DNA of 64,000 nt from Piscicola geometra (taxonomy: Eukaryota; Annelida; Clitellata; Hirudinida; Piscicolidae): contig OX030963.1 in assembly GCA_943735955.1 (NCBI GenBank), positions 1,620,431 to 1,684,430 of the forward strand. The letters are read 5' to 3'. Made by a program: the position numbers and the translations under genes. The notes under the pieces are model-generated. The model was given only the letters and a program-made list of their open reading frames with translations. It searched no databases and was not told where the DNA came from. Positions 46,901 to 59,747 of this stretch are shown one piece after another. Numbering within the stretch: the stretch's first letter is position 1; every line of letters starts with the position of its first letter.

Positions 46901-49900
46901 GGAATGTATACCTGGATGGATGGATGGATGGATGGATGCTGGGATGGGTAATAGATAGATGTATGCATGCATGCATGGGTAATAGATAGATGCATACATG
47001 CATGGATGCATAGATGAATGGATGGGTAGGTGGGTGGATGGATAAATGTTTGATAGTAATAGAGGTGAATAATGAAAACCAACGCAAGGACATAAAAACA
47101 CACACACTTTTTATAATAACTAAAATATTCAATAGTTTCCTAATGGACGTAACACCACATTCATTGAAGTCTTCAACAAATCTTTCCACCTTCTAAAAAT
47201 CAAAATTTGTTTCTTAACAAGTATATGCAAAATAAATAGGAAAAATAGTATCTTAAAAAAATTCATTATACCATTATTTCATATTATAGAAAAAATTTAA
47301 TTCAATAAAATCTTGCTTCAAAGCGCTTCAGTACGAAATATTTCGACAACTAAAAATGGCGTTTTAAATAGGAATTTCCTTTTTTCAAAAAGTGAAAATA
47401 TGACACAAAACACGCCACTAACATCTGCACAGCATAAACTTGAAATTGAATCCAAATCATAAATAACTTTTATTAAATAAATTTTTATTTAATATTCAAA
47501 TATTTAATCATAAAATAAAGTTTCGAATATAAACTAAACTAGCCTGAATGATGAAGAAGCCAATATCTCTGTGCAAAACAAAGTCAACAGACAAACAAGG
47601 AAATGAACCTGGAAAGATCGATGTGAGTTTAGCAGAATTTTATTTGTTTTTTCTTTAAATAATTTTAAATCAAATGTTCAACTATTAACACAGCAAACTA
47701 GTTTCGTAGATTCGATCTTCAAACTATTCTCTTTTTAACTGAACACCCATGCCGTTTCGTCATAAACTTCGTGCGTCTATCCACCTAATCATCATCTTTC
47801 CAACTATTAACTAAAAAAACTCACTTTATTTCTTAAACACCCATTATTCTAACCAGCAACCCACTCAAGCGACCCATCCGTTTAAACTCAACTTAAAAAC
47901 CAATCCAAAGTACCAAACCACCCACCAGCGGTATAATTTTGTGAGCAGTCTTTCATTATATATTTGACCAGTGTAAATTGAGGAAGTTCCAAATTCTTGT
48001 CTATTTCAATAGGATCATTTACCAGCCATGTGAAGTATACAGTGTCCATGGTGTAACCGACTGTGGTTGGTAAGTTGTGAAACTAAAAATTGAAAAAAAT
48101 TGTTGGTTCAAACTGTTAGTATTAATGTTCTCAAGAGTGGATTTGGTTAAAATCTCAAATTTATAACGTTTTTGAAACAGAAAATAAATTTAAATAAAAT
48201 TTAACTAATTTTTTTAATAAATGAATGTATAGTAGTTTAAATAAAAACCTTACATTTTTTCGAAGAATTGAGTTAAAGCTATAATATTTTCAAGGATTAA
48301 TTTATAAATGCAAAGAATGAGTGATAGTAAAATGTTGATGAGGAGAACAAGAGCAGTGTTTCTTTATAGGCCGTAAAATGGCCATTCAGCTGAGGAATGG
48401 AGAAGGGGGGTGTGTAATGAGAGGGCTGTTGTTTTAAAAAGTTTTTTTCGTATTTAAAGTTTTTTTAATGTTTTAGTTATTTTTTATTGTTTTTTTCATA
48501 AGTTTTATTTTTCAATTTTTAAAAATATTTTTTCAGTGTTTTAAAAAGCTTTTCTAGTTTTTGTTTGAAGTAAAAAATATGTGTTTGTGATATGTACATT
48601 TTATTATTATTTTTTTAATGTAAGAAAAAAACACGTTAAGTTTCGCAAACATTTTAGAAGTAATGAGTGTCATTAAACTAAACATCAACGTACATATTTC
48701 ATTTGTTTTTTTAAATATAATTTTTCAATATGTTTCATTAAAATTAAAAAATCTATTTTTTAGTTTTTAAAATTATTTAAACAAACAACTTTTTTCTAAG
48801 TTTTTTCATAAGATTCTTTGGGGTTTTTTTTTCGTAACTTTTCAAGCATTTTCATTAAAAAAATTGAAACTCATTTTATGAGTTTTTAGTTTTGTTTTAA
48901 TTTAATAGTCAAATTTCTTTTTCAATATTTCATACTTTGAAATTTTAGTCATTTTATTTAATAGATTTCAACATAAAAAATTTTTTTTTGAAAAAAATCA
49001 TTTTGGTCAAATACAAACCACTATTACACCTTAATGGCAAAAACTGTCATGAAGAATTTTGAAAACTACATTTATTACACATTTTAATATTCAAAACAAC
49101 AACAACAAAATTAAAAAATAGGTTAGTCATTTTTAAAATCAAATTGACTATTTAAAAAAACTTTGAAGGCGTAAAGAAGTTTCGAAGTTTTGTTTTATAT
49201 AAGTAATTTGGAAAACTTTAATTAAGTGTGTTTGTGATGTCTGAAAGTTTAAAATGTCTTCTCCATATCTCAGTGCTCTAGCACGTCGACGTAGGTTCTT
49301 GCATGAGTAGACATTCGTCTTCTCGAACTTGTTTTTTATGTGGTTTTTGATTTTTTTACATTCGGATTAACGAGCCGGCATCTTAACCATTACACCATCG
49401 CCATTCACAAACGTAATATACAAGTGTTTGAGTAGCTAATTTAAATAGATGCAAATTTAAATTAAATTCATGAATTATTGCCCTAAAACCAAATTCTAAA
49501 GCAAAAATGTAACAACTTTTATTTCAAATATTAATAACAATAAAAAATGTAAAGGTTCTTACACGTCAACAAATTTTATCACGCGGACAATAGATTTACT
49601 AATTGAATTCCAAAAAACTAGCTTTTTGAGTTATAATACACTAATTAAAAAAAAATAATTTAACTTTTTGAATTTGGATTTTTGGATTTTTGTAGTTTGA
49701 AACTGTATTTTTTTTTTTCAATTTAAATTTTTTCTTTTGGCTAAAATAATGTTTTATGATCTCTTACTTAACTTTCTTCACAGCTAACAGTAAATAAAAA
49801 AACTTTAAATAATGATAATAATAATAAAAACTTTTTGTTCTGCGTGATAGTTTTTAAGGTCTTTCAATTTCCGCAAGTTTTTGTTTGAGTGCCAGGTTAT

Positions 49901-52900
49901 GAAAGAGCTGACGAGTACATTTAATTAGAAAAAATAAAAACATTTTAAACTGTCATAAAAAATATTTTTATTAAAAAATATAACTGTACATAAATATAAA
50001 GTTAAATTTATTAATAAGTGTACTATTATTAAAAAGAATAACAACTCTTTTAGTTGATTCCACAGAGATCAATAAATACAGAAATTAATTTCAGAAACAA
50101 TTTCCTCCGTTTTAAGCAATTCCCTTCTTTTCAAAATCACTTTTTTCACCTCCCGCCTCAAATCCCCCATTTTCATCTTTTCCATCTAGGCCTACCCATT
50201 CTCAACTTCAACCACCCCCCTTCCCCCTCCCTCACCTCCTTCCTTTAACTACAATTTACGATGCCAGCCCATCCACAACTCACAACTTTCGAACATCATG
50301 GGACATCGTTGGGTGTCCAAGGGGTACTTTTGCAGTTTCATCGGGCAAGAGAGGGTAGCTGAAATCCTGTGAAAGTAGAAGAAATAGGGGTCGGAAAATA
50401 GATAGAATAGTGGTCAAAATAAAATAAATATAGGTGAAATAGTGGTGGAGAGAACCCAAGTTTTAAATATATTTTTTACACATCCGAATAAAATATATAT
50501 AAAATGTTTAATGGTTCATTCCAACTATTTTAAAAGTTGAAAACAACTTTAAAGTATTCTAAAATTAAATTTCTTTTTTTCAAAGAAAGATAAAGGAATT
50601 CCCAAAAAAACTCTAATGTAATACTTTGGAAGAGAATTTCATAATGAATAAACTTTCAATAATATATGAGTTTACTTTTTATTTTTTTATTTTTTTTCAT
50701 AGTTTATTTCGTTATTTCTATTTCATAAAATAAATCAAAAATTAAAATTAAAAACTCTGAGGAAATATTAAAACAAAAACACCATCAACGCATATTTCAA
50801 GCAAAGTTGCCACAGGAATAAACTGATTTTTTCTGTTAGTGATTTTCTCAAATAATAATCCAGTAGCATCTCATAATTTTATTATTAATAAAAATGACAT
50901 AGAACTTTAGTTTTTTTTTATATAATCATGTTTATTTTTCCCATTTTAATAATGTAATTCTCTTACATATTCGTGTAATTCTATTAACTAATAATGTAAC
51001 CCTATTATATAATACTGTATTTTTATTATTTAATACTGTAATTCTATTACATTAATGTTACAATTCTATCAATTAATAATGTATTTCTATCACATTAATA
51101 TTATAATTCTATCAATTAATAATGTAATTCTATTACATTAATAATGCAATTATATTACATTAATTATGCAATTCTATTACATTAATAATGCAATTATATT
51201 ACATTAATTATGCAATTCTATTACATTAATATTGTATTTTTAGAACAGAACCACATAATTCCATCTTTCAATAATGTAATCTCGTTGCATAATCATGTAA
51301 TTCTATTACATAAAATGTTACAGTAATCCATGGAAGCATCGTTAATCCTCATGTGACTGGAGCTGCCGCTGTAAAGGTGAGTAATGAAGTATTAATTCGG
51401 GAGAAGTTGCGATAGGGATGTGAAGGTAGAGATGTGGGAGAGTGATTAGGAGGTGCTTTAGAGAGAAGGTGTTAAAACTGTAGATTATACTTTTTCAAAT
51501 TTGTGGACGTTTTATGGGGGGTTTTAACTGTTTAATTTGTTTATTCATAAAAAAATATATTTTTTTAATTATTCATTAAAAATGAAATTTATTGAATTAT
51601 TTATTGTTTAAAAATAATTTTTATTACATTTTATATAATTTTATATGATGTTTTGTTGCAAACTTTCACATAAAGTATTGATTTCTCTGAAGTATTCCAC
51701 TTTTTGTTTAAAATGTGGTTTAATAACAAAATTGTTTAAAAAAGAATTGCAAAATAATTATAAGAAAACTCTATCATAAAAAAATATTTATTAAAAATTA
51801 ACATAAAAACAGAAACGGGTATCTAAAAAATGTGAAATATGATTTATTGCTTGGTGCAGAGTTCGTGCAGATAACAGACAAACATGATGCGTATCCTGGA
51901 AAAAAATTGTTTTAAAAACAAAAATATAAGTTGAGAAAAAACTAATAGGTGTTTTAAAATAAAAATCAGAAAATGTGTGACAGTGTTGAAAAAGTATAAA
52001 ATTCAGTGACTTTGAGAATAGGAATAGAGATTGCATAAATAAAATAATGCGTTAAAATGTATTTTTATGGGCTTTAAAAAAAATTACTTTTAGTAAGGGT
52101 CTAATGTTTAAAAAAACATCACAAACTGTATAGAAAAAACTCTATTTCTTGTTTAAAAAACGATTGATATCCACATAAACATATTTTTTCCTTTTTTTCA
52201 AACACATTTTTTTTGAAAAAAAAGGGTGAGATTTAGGCGAAAAAAATTAGAAGTGACAATAGAGCAAGCTATTTACATTTCTAGACACAATCGATTGACC
52301 ATTGTTGAGCCATTAGGAGGAAATGTGTTTTTGAAGTTATATTGAGAAAAATAAAAACACAAAAACAAATAAAGACTGTTTTTGGAAAAAACATTAGTGT
52401 TATATTTGAAAAACGGAAAAATCGTTCCAATTATTTTTGAACAGTTGAAGAAAGTAGTTTAAAATGAATTTGCCTTTTTGTATTTTCAATTAGAACTTTT
52501 AATTAATGTTAATATGATAACTAAAAAGGGTTTTAAAACAACTTATTTAAAAACTATAAAAACAATTTATTTTAGAGTATAACTTTTATAATATCTATAA
52601 TTTGTAAAACAAATGCTGACAATGAAAAACAAACAAATGTGAAGCAAACCAAACCGATAAAACAAGTCTAAACCTAAAAAACAAATAATAAAATAAAATA
52701 AAAACAACAGTAAATTTGAAAAGAAAAACAAAGATTAAAGGATAACTTGAAACGTTTTTCGTTCCGCTCATCGGATATTTTTACGTGCCACGCATTCACA
52801 CACTTGTTTTGCATGAAAGGTAGTTTGTATTATTTTTAAATGAAATAAAACCTATAAAATAATGTTTTAAAAATTACTTTGAAATTAAGCTTTTTGTGAG

Positions 52901-55900
52901 ACATTCAAATTTAATTCAACGAAATATAGTGCTTAATTTTTTAAATAATAAATTTAAAATCAAAAGTTTTTCAGGTCATACTAAAGTATGTAAATATATT
53001 TTTTAATATATATGAAAGAAAAAAAAATTTACAAGCCAATATTTAAATCTAAAAAATAACTATATTGTTTTGCCTTCAGAGATAAAACTTGTTATTTTTC
53101 TAAAATATTAAGTGATTTTCATTTGAATTGTTGAAACAATACATTTTCTGTGAGTTTGCGATTAGTAAAATTTATAAAAGCGATAATAGTATTCAAAATT
53201 AAATTAAATTAACGTAAACAATAAATTCACAATAAAGAGCTACAATAAAAAATATTAACACAGCTTAGGTTTAAGTTTAAGTCGATAGAAAGCAATCAAA
53301 TAGTTTCAAAATGTTGAATCCGATACGAGCTCTAAAGAAATTGATTGATTCCTCTTACTCGAGTTGGAAAAAGCTTTTTTCAACAAATATTAAAATAAAG
53401 AATAATTATGTTTTACAATAAAAATATTACCACGACTTCCATTTAAATAGCCATTTCGTCGATAGAAAGCAATCAAATAGTTTTAAAATGTTGAAACCGA
53501 TAAAAGCTCTAAGTAGAAGATGAGAGGCATAAGAAGGCAAAAAATCGAAAAATTCGTTACGTCCACTTGGAATATGGTTCACTATAAAAAATTCAAAAAA
53601 TTTCAAAAAGTTTTGAAAATTGTGTTTTTTTGTGAATAAAAAGTTTGTGTTTTTTTCAATCACGGGTAGGGGGGGCTAATTTTGACATAAAAAAGTAATT
53701 TTTTTCCAAACTTTTTGTATTGTTAGTGTTAATCTATATTATAATTCTATTCCATTCATGCACTTTTTCAAGTTTATCTTGAGTTTTGCTTGTCTTCTAG
53801 TGAGCTGCGCAGGTTACTAACATTTTATCTACTCTTTTGTAACCAAATATTTCATTTTTCATTTTTCCCCCATCTTGGAAAGAGTATCTCATCGAGTTAT
53901 TTCAACACTCACTCCGTGGAGCTACAAAGAGGTTAATGGAAGATGCTACTCGGTCAATACAATGTCGATGACTTGGAGGAAGGCTCAACTAAAATGCAAG
54001 TTATCCGATGGATTTTTGGCTGTGACTCCAAAGAGCATTGAAGCCTTGAAGAAAGTGGATAAAGATTGGAAAGGTATGTTAAAACACTTAGTATAACATT
54101 TGAAAGGAAGAAAAATATTATACATTTCATCATAAAGATTTTTTTAGGGTATTATGGAAATGTTTGGGTAGGAGGTTTGAGATGCACTGACTATTGGCTT
54201 TAGCCTCGTATCAAAATGATAGGATAATACAACGACTGGGCCTGTCTTACCAGAACGAACACCCGTCCAGAACATGAAATGCCGCCCAATTGGAAGAAAA
54301 GAGATCCAAAAAATCACGGAGGTGATGAACACTGCATCGAGATAGATAATAATTTCATGTTTAATGATCCTAAATGTTTGGTTGGGTTTTGCTCTATCTG
54401 CCAAATCTGAGTTGCAAGAAAATTGACTCATCGCAAATCTAAGAAAACTAACTCAAGGCATTTGCTAATAAACTTTCAATAAATAATAAAAATGATTTTA
54501 AATTTATCCAATAGAATTCTGAGTTTTCTGTTCAGTGAATAACAAATCAGACTTTTTATTTGTAAGCCTACAAAAATGGTTCGATTCACACAAAAAAAAT
54601 GTTGAAACGTTAGCAAACGATTTCTAAATGCTTACTTCTGTTAAAAAAGTAAAATCTTAGGAAAATTATTTTATTAATATATAAATTGTATAAAAATATA
54701 ACGTATTTTATTTCGTAAATTGTATTTTCCAATATCATAAAATTATTGTCAGTATGATAGATCAAAGGCGGGTCTAGGAGGGAAGAATTGATTAGGTGGC
54801 TAGCGATCCTTTATTTATATGTTTGTACGACACATACTAACTATGATACAAAGTATCCAATAATAAGCCTTTCGAAAAAGGATTATCACGCTTATTATAA
54901 CATAAGTGGAGACCATCGTAAACTTCAAACACAAAATACAAAAAGGTAGAAAAGATGGAAAAAATGGAAGTGTATTCAACGATGTATTAACCTTTGCTTA
55001 TTTTTTCTAATATTTTTTTATTAATGTTATTTATTTATTCTTCCTTTTCATTACATTTTTGAAAACTTTTTTTAACGTTTAATTTAGCTCCAACAAAAAC
55101 GAATTGTAAATAAATAATGAAGCTTTTATGATTATGTAAAATAAACAATGAAATATTTCAAAATTATTCCTAAATACAAGATTTAAGCTATTTAACTTTC
55201 TAAATTATTCATTTTTTACAAATAGTTTCAAAACTTCAAGTATGAAAGACATCCGTTTGAAGAAAAAATCAAAAATTTTCTAGGATTTCATAAATTCCCA
55301 GAAACTAGAAACCTTACGAGCGTCTCATTTATCTTCCAAAACTTTAAATAATTCTCTTTGAAAAGATTCTTTAGAAATTTTTTGGCAACTTCAAGTATAA
55401 CTTTTTTAAATTCAAAAAAGAATATTTTGATAACTGAATTTTTATTACAAATTTGCATGTCTTTTTCGGAGCTCTTTATAACCTGAAATTTGTGTCTCTG
55501 CAGTTTTTTTGAGATTTTTTTTATATAGCAATATAATATAAACCAGACAATGTAATTCAAAAAAAACTTAAATACAATACAAGAAAATATAATACAGTAC
55601 AATGGAATATAATATAATACAAAGCAACACAATAAAAAAGTAAAATACAATTGAATGAAACCCAAATCAAAAGAATTTAATGGTAAATAAATAATTGGAA
55701 AAAAACTTTTAAAGTAAAAGTAGGGAAAGACTTTTTTTCCATTCAGTTTGTATTGATCTAAACCCATATTCTTTAAACTCGTGAAATCTCACTCTTCCAC
55801 AATATTCCAATCAAAAAACTTTATTGGTTCCTAATGCTAACAAAGTTTTACACAAAATGAATTTGCGAAAGCTAATTGTTCATCTAATTAATATTTTTTT

Positions 55901-58869
55901 TTCATCCAACTTTCTTCAACCATCCTGTCCTTTTAAAACATCCAACCCTCTCAAATACCATCCAATCCCCTCAACCACTGAACAACCCACTCACTTAGTG
56001 ACATATCACTTCAATTAACTCAATAACCACCAAGCAAGCCACTCACTTAGCAACATACCACCTTAATTAACTCAACAAACACCAAGCAAGCCACTCACTT
56101 GGTGACATACCACCTCAATTAACTCAACAACCACCAAGCATGCCACTCATTTAGCAACATACCACCTCAATTAACTCAACAAGCACCAAGCAAGCCACTC
56201 ACTTGGTGACATACCACACGTGACCGGTCGCATTGAGTCTCATCATTCGATTCTCGATGGTCACTTCATGAAATGTCGCTCTTTTCTCATTTCGGAAGAA
56301 AGTGTCAGGCATCCACACACACGACCACATTCCCCGGCCCAGTCGGAAGCCCGGTGCCAACGAAGAAGGCGGAACGAAGCACAGGCGAGGATCCCTCCAT
56401 TTCTGTCGCATGTACATGCTTACTGAGTAGTCCTTGGGTGGGTTGTGAGGGTGGTGGTTGAGTGTGGTTATGGGTGGTTGAGTGTGGTAGGTTGGGTATT
56501 GGAGTGAGTGAGTGTGGTTGTGGTTGAATGTGGTGATTGTTGGTTGTGGTGGTGGTTGAGTGTGGTTTAGGGTGGGTGAGTGTGTTGGAGGTTGAGTTAT
56601 TTGTGGTTGTCGTGTTTTTAAGCGTTCGCTAGAGCATGTTTAACAATTTATGAATTTTTATTATATAGTTTTTATGTTCAATGAATAATATTATAAAATT
56701 TTAAATTCACAATAGAATTGTTTCAATATCATAAAAATTAAATAATCAATAAAAATATAAACAAGTTTTGAGATGGCCGTTACATAATCAACTCAAACTA
56801 AGTTTACCGAAATGCTTTGACTAGCAGCACTTTTTTATATAAAAAAACGCAAAATGACTCAAATAAAATAAAAATAATAAATTCTGGAGCTTTGTGAGTT
56901 TTCTTTTCTGTGTTTTTAGAATAAAAAAACATTAAAAAGTTATTTTTATTGTGAAGGGTTTCCTGTGCTTTATGGTCTAGGAAAACTTTTGGGAATTGAA
57001 TTCTTTGGGACTAGTTGCAAATTAATTTGTGTTCGTCTTTCTTTTGTGAATAATTATTTTCACCTAGAGTTATAGGAATTTTATGTGTAATTATTTTATT
57101 GCTTTGTTGTTATCATTATTTATTTTTACGTTATTTTTTCGTTCATTTGTTTTTTTTATGTTTAAAAAAAGTCATTGGAGGTAGTTTCACGCATTCGTTT
57201 CTCCCATTAGGGTTGGTACAACGCATATCAAACCTAAAATTCCTCGCTTATCGAGCAAGGGTTATCTCTGTGGAAATATTAAAAACTCCCATTGTATTCC
57301 TGCAGCAACACATGATGCCCATTTTCAATTTTAAATATTTATTAAAAAAACTATTTCTTTTGAATTAAAAAAAAACAAATTACGCTTTTTTCCGCTTTTT
57401 TACAATGTTGCCTACGGGTGTTTTACAGCTGCGCATTCAAGGAAACAGTTGTTTTTATTTCCGAGTCCCTATTCTTTAAAAAATATATTTTACTTTTTCA
57501 ATTACTGTTATCATAATTATTTTAAATATTGTTATTGATAATATATAAAATATTAATTCTATCACTATCATTCCAATATATTTTCATATTTAAATAAATG
57601 TTGTTTTTGGCTAGCATGGGTATTTCAGAGGCTGATCGATACAAGAAGGACGCACTGCAATCAGTTGCATTCCAGATTTAATTTTAATTTTAGAAAGAAA
57701 AAGAATATTTTTAAAAGGTTTTTATTGAAAATAATATATATTAATGATTTGTGGTGAGTACTTTGTAATAATTATTTTGCTGTTGCTGCTACAAAATGAA
57801 TGCAAACAAAATCTACTGATTGATTTTTGCGAAACAAATTTTCGCCAATTTTTTCATAAATCATTTTTTAATTGATCCAATTGAGAATACATGTTTTCTG
57901 GGTGATTTATTTTTGGTCGCATGATCATTACCATGGTTTGCTCGTTGATGGAGTAGAAGCTGTTCACATAGATGCCCAACATCACTTCTGTCGGTCTGTC
58001 TGGGGGATAGATGGATGAATGCATAGATGCATGGATGGATGGGTGAATGAGTAGATAAATGGATTGATAGGTTGGTGGGTTAATGGATGGATGGATTAGA
58101 ATATAGATATTTATTTGTTAAAAAATTAAAGAAAAAAATGACACGATTGTTGATAGATGGAAAAACGGATAGATGCATTAATAGACTATCATTAAAGTAT
58201 AACTAGCGCAAGATGAATTGACGGAAGTTCAGTACTATTCTTGATCGAAAATAACCCTTATTTATATTTTTTTCAAGCTACATAGAAAGGTTTTGCTGAA
58301 TATGGCTCGTTATCCTATTGATTTGCAGGTCCGTAAAATGCTGGTTGAAAATGGGTGGGTAGTTAATTGAAAAATGTTGGGGAATATGGGGTGGGATTGT
58401 CAAGTTATTGGAAGAAATTTTTGTTTCACTAGATTATGTAAATGATTTTTTAACAACACTTTAAACATTTTTTTGAAAAAAATTGTAACTACTAGTAAAA
58501 TCAAAACAATAAAAATCTAAATTTATAAAAACTTACATTTTTACAATATTCATAACAAAATTCATTTTTTCAGCTCAAAGATAACCTGGCCATTTGATAT
58601 TTGGTCTTTCAAAGGCCCCGAGCTTCCGATAGTGTGACGTAATAAGAAGGTTATTAATGATGGATGGTTGTTGGATGAAAGAGAAATTAGGAAACGGATG
58701 GATAAATGGATGGATGGTTGGATGGATGGATGGATGGATGGATGGATGGATGGATGGATGGATGGATGGATGGATGGATGGATGGATGGATGGAGGGATG
58801 GAAGGATGGATGGATAGATGGATGGATAGATGGATGGATGGATGGATGGATGGATGGATGGATGGATGG

Positions 58870-58905
<36 letters not shown>

Positions 58906-59747
58906 ATGGATGGATGGATGGATGGATGGATGGTTAAATTTTTGGAAAGAACAAATCTAAAGATTGATAGAAGGCTTTGGAATGGATAGATAGTTTTTTG
59001 CAAATGGAAAAATTGTTAATAAAATTAATAGTTTTTTGATTATTGGATGAAAGATAATAAACCTTCTTAAAGAAAATGATTGATGGACAATTAAATGAAA
59101 GAGTATTTAAAATAGTTTAAGGAAAATTCGAAAAAATAATTCTTCAAGTTGGAAGTCTTACAGTCAAGATCCTTTAAAAACTTTAAAGTTGTATAAAAAT
59201 ATTTATTTAAATATACTTATTTTCAAATCTTCATAAATGTTTGTAAAAAAACGGAATAATAATGAGAAGAAAAAATATAGTGTAGTTGGAAGTGTGCCTA
59301 GGGATGGATGATGGATGGATGGGACGTGAATAAATGAAATTGATTCATTACTGTAGTCGGGATGAAAAAATGGTTTTGTGGTGATGGATAGAACTGGGAT
59401 TTAGGAGTAAGTCTTTTAGTTTCAACAGTGGTATAAGGTCGTATTGATGGTACTGGGTGGATGGGGAAACATGAATAGACCAACCCACCATTCATCCGTC
59501 TACCTAAACAATCTTATAAATTCTTCTTTTTATACATTTTTCTATTCATTCGTCCAGCTTTTATTCATTTTTTTATTCATATTTTCACTCATCCATCCAA
59601 CCACTCATCCATCCACCTATCCCCTCATCCATCCACCCATCCATCCATCCATCCATCCATCCATTCATCCATCCATCCGACCAACCTTTCAGAGGAGGCT
59701 CTTCATGATTGTAGTTTTTCAGCAAACGAGCAAATATGGAAGATGGG
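43972..59747 (-). CDS. Anion-selective Cys-loop receptor (glutamate-gated chloride / glycine receptor type)
   Basis: Pentameric ligand-gated chloride channel subunit of the nerve or muscle membrane. Exons in transcript order: 59747-59686, 57999-57932, 56432-56203, 50366-50284, 48060-47926, 47608-47544, 46911-46778, 45220-45107, unresolved TM3-TM4 loop exon(s), 44141-43972. Phases close from 59747 to 45107. Seen: [50 protein letters not shown] (13 residues between the Cys pair), WLVNDPIEI, a second Cys pair spaced as in glycine receptors, [16 protein letters not shown] (TM1), [17 protein letters not shown] (TM2; the PAR motif marks anion selectivity), [11 protein letters not shown] (TM3) and [15 protein letters not shown] (TM4). 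The signal-peptide exon was not found. The ligand cannot be settled from sequence; the loop after TM3 is uncertain. Confidence 0.88.
45221..45235 (-). repeat. Poly-C tract at a receptor acceptor
   Basis: A run of about a dozen G on the plus strand (C on the gene strand) directly precedes the acceptor AG of the TM3 exon. Confidence 0.85.
46912..47045 (-). repeat. CCAT-rich array upstream of the TM1-TM2 exon acceptor
   Basis: Plus strand reads GGATGGATGG and GATGCATGCATG repeats; on the gene strand CCATCCATCCAG runs into the acceptor at 46912. Confidence 0.85.
49262..49403 (-). repeat. Possible tRNA-derived SINE or tRNA relic in a receptor intron
   Basis: Read on the minus strand it starts GGCGATGGTGTAATGGTTAA, a good tRNA D-arm/A-box, followed by an anticodon-like CTCGTTAATC. 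A weak B-box (AGTTCGAGAA) appears about 75 bases on. No closing acceptor stem can be drawn, so it is not called a tRNA gene. Confidence 0.4.
50940..51330. repeat. AT-rich minisatellite in a receptor intron
   Basis: Imperfect units of about 24 bases contain TAATGTAATTCTATTACAT and related variants. No coding content. Confidence 0.8.
53758..54410 (+). pseudogene. C-type lectin pseudogene nested antisense in a receptor intron
   Basis: Three exon remnants keep normal splice sites and phases: 53758-53812 (signal peptide [18 protein letters not shown]), 53885-54073 and 54148-54410. The second reads [25 protein letters not shown] and GFLAVT; the third reads [20 protein letters not shown] and CSICQI. 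Together these follow the C-type lectin fold from first to last Cys. Two in-frame stops (TAG 54201-54203, TAA 54225-54227) break exon 3, and the sugar-binding residues are not typical. It lies in the intron between receptor exons 56203 and 50366, on the opposite strand. Recently dead, or a sequencing error would have to explain two stops. Confidence 0.8.
55989..56202 (-). repeat. 52-bp tandem repeat carrying an exon end and its 5' splice site
   Basis: The donor gtgagt (plus ACTCAC) recurs with exact 52-base spacing at 55989, 56041, 56093, 56145 (mutated to atgagt) and 56197. The 56197 copy is the true donor of the exon 56432-56203. Two repeat copies also contain the last 14 or so exon bases, including GTCACCAA. 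Confidence 0.9.
56433..56610 (-). repeat. C-rich repeat before a receptor acceptor
   Basis: Plus strand GGTGGTTGAGTGTGG repeats; on the gene strand they give a CCACAC/CAACCACC array ending in CCACCCAAG at the acceptor (exon starts at 56432). Confidence 0.75.
58003..58100 (-). repeat. GATG-type repeat before a receptor acceptor
   Basis: Plus strand ATAGATGGATGAATGC repeats next to CCCCCAG (gene strand) at exon 57999-57932. Confidence 0.7.
58680..58935. repeat. (GGAT)n microsatellite
   Basis: Nearly pure GGAT/GATG repeat of about 240 bases in the first recognised receptor intron. Met/Asp/Gly/Trp and His/Pro/Ser/Ile open frames on both strands are artefacts. Confidence 0.97.
59560..59685 (-). 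repeat. GGATGG array after the first receptor donor
   Basis: Plus strand CATCCATC repeats are GGATGGATGG on the gene strand and start within about ten bases of the donor gttggt at 59685. Confidence 0.85.

Noticed and set aside
47120..47190. Open segment [12 protein letters not shown] on the minus strand
   Set aside because: It lies between two receptor exons that join perfectly without it; no family similarity.
51318..51372. Possible receptor exon (minus) after ctttacag reading [12 protein letters not shown]
   Set aside because: Phase 1 does not fit the next exon; the 56203-56432 exon supplies this part of the receptor and joins exon 50366-50284 in phase.
58586..58640. Possible receptor exon (minus) reading [11 protein letters not shown]
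   Set aside because: No acceptor gives the needed two-base lead. Exon 59747-59686 joins 57999-57932 directly in phase and matches family length.
58657..59003. Met/Asp/Gly/Trp and His/Pro/Ser/Ile repeat proteins
   Set aside because: Both strands of a GGAT microsatellite; intronic to the receptor gene.
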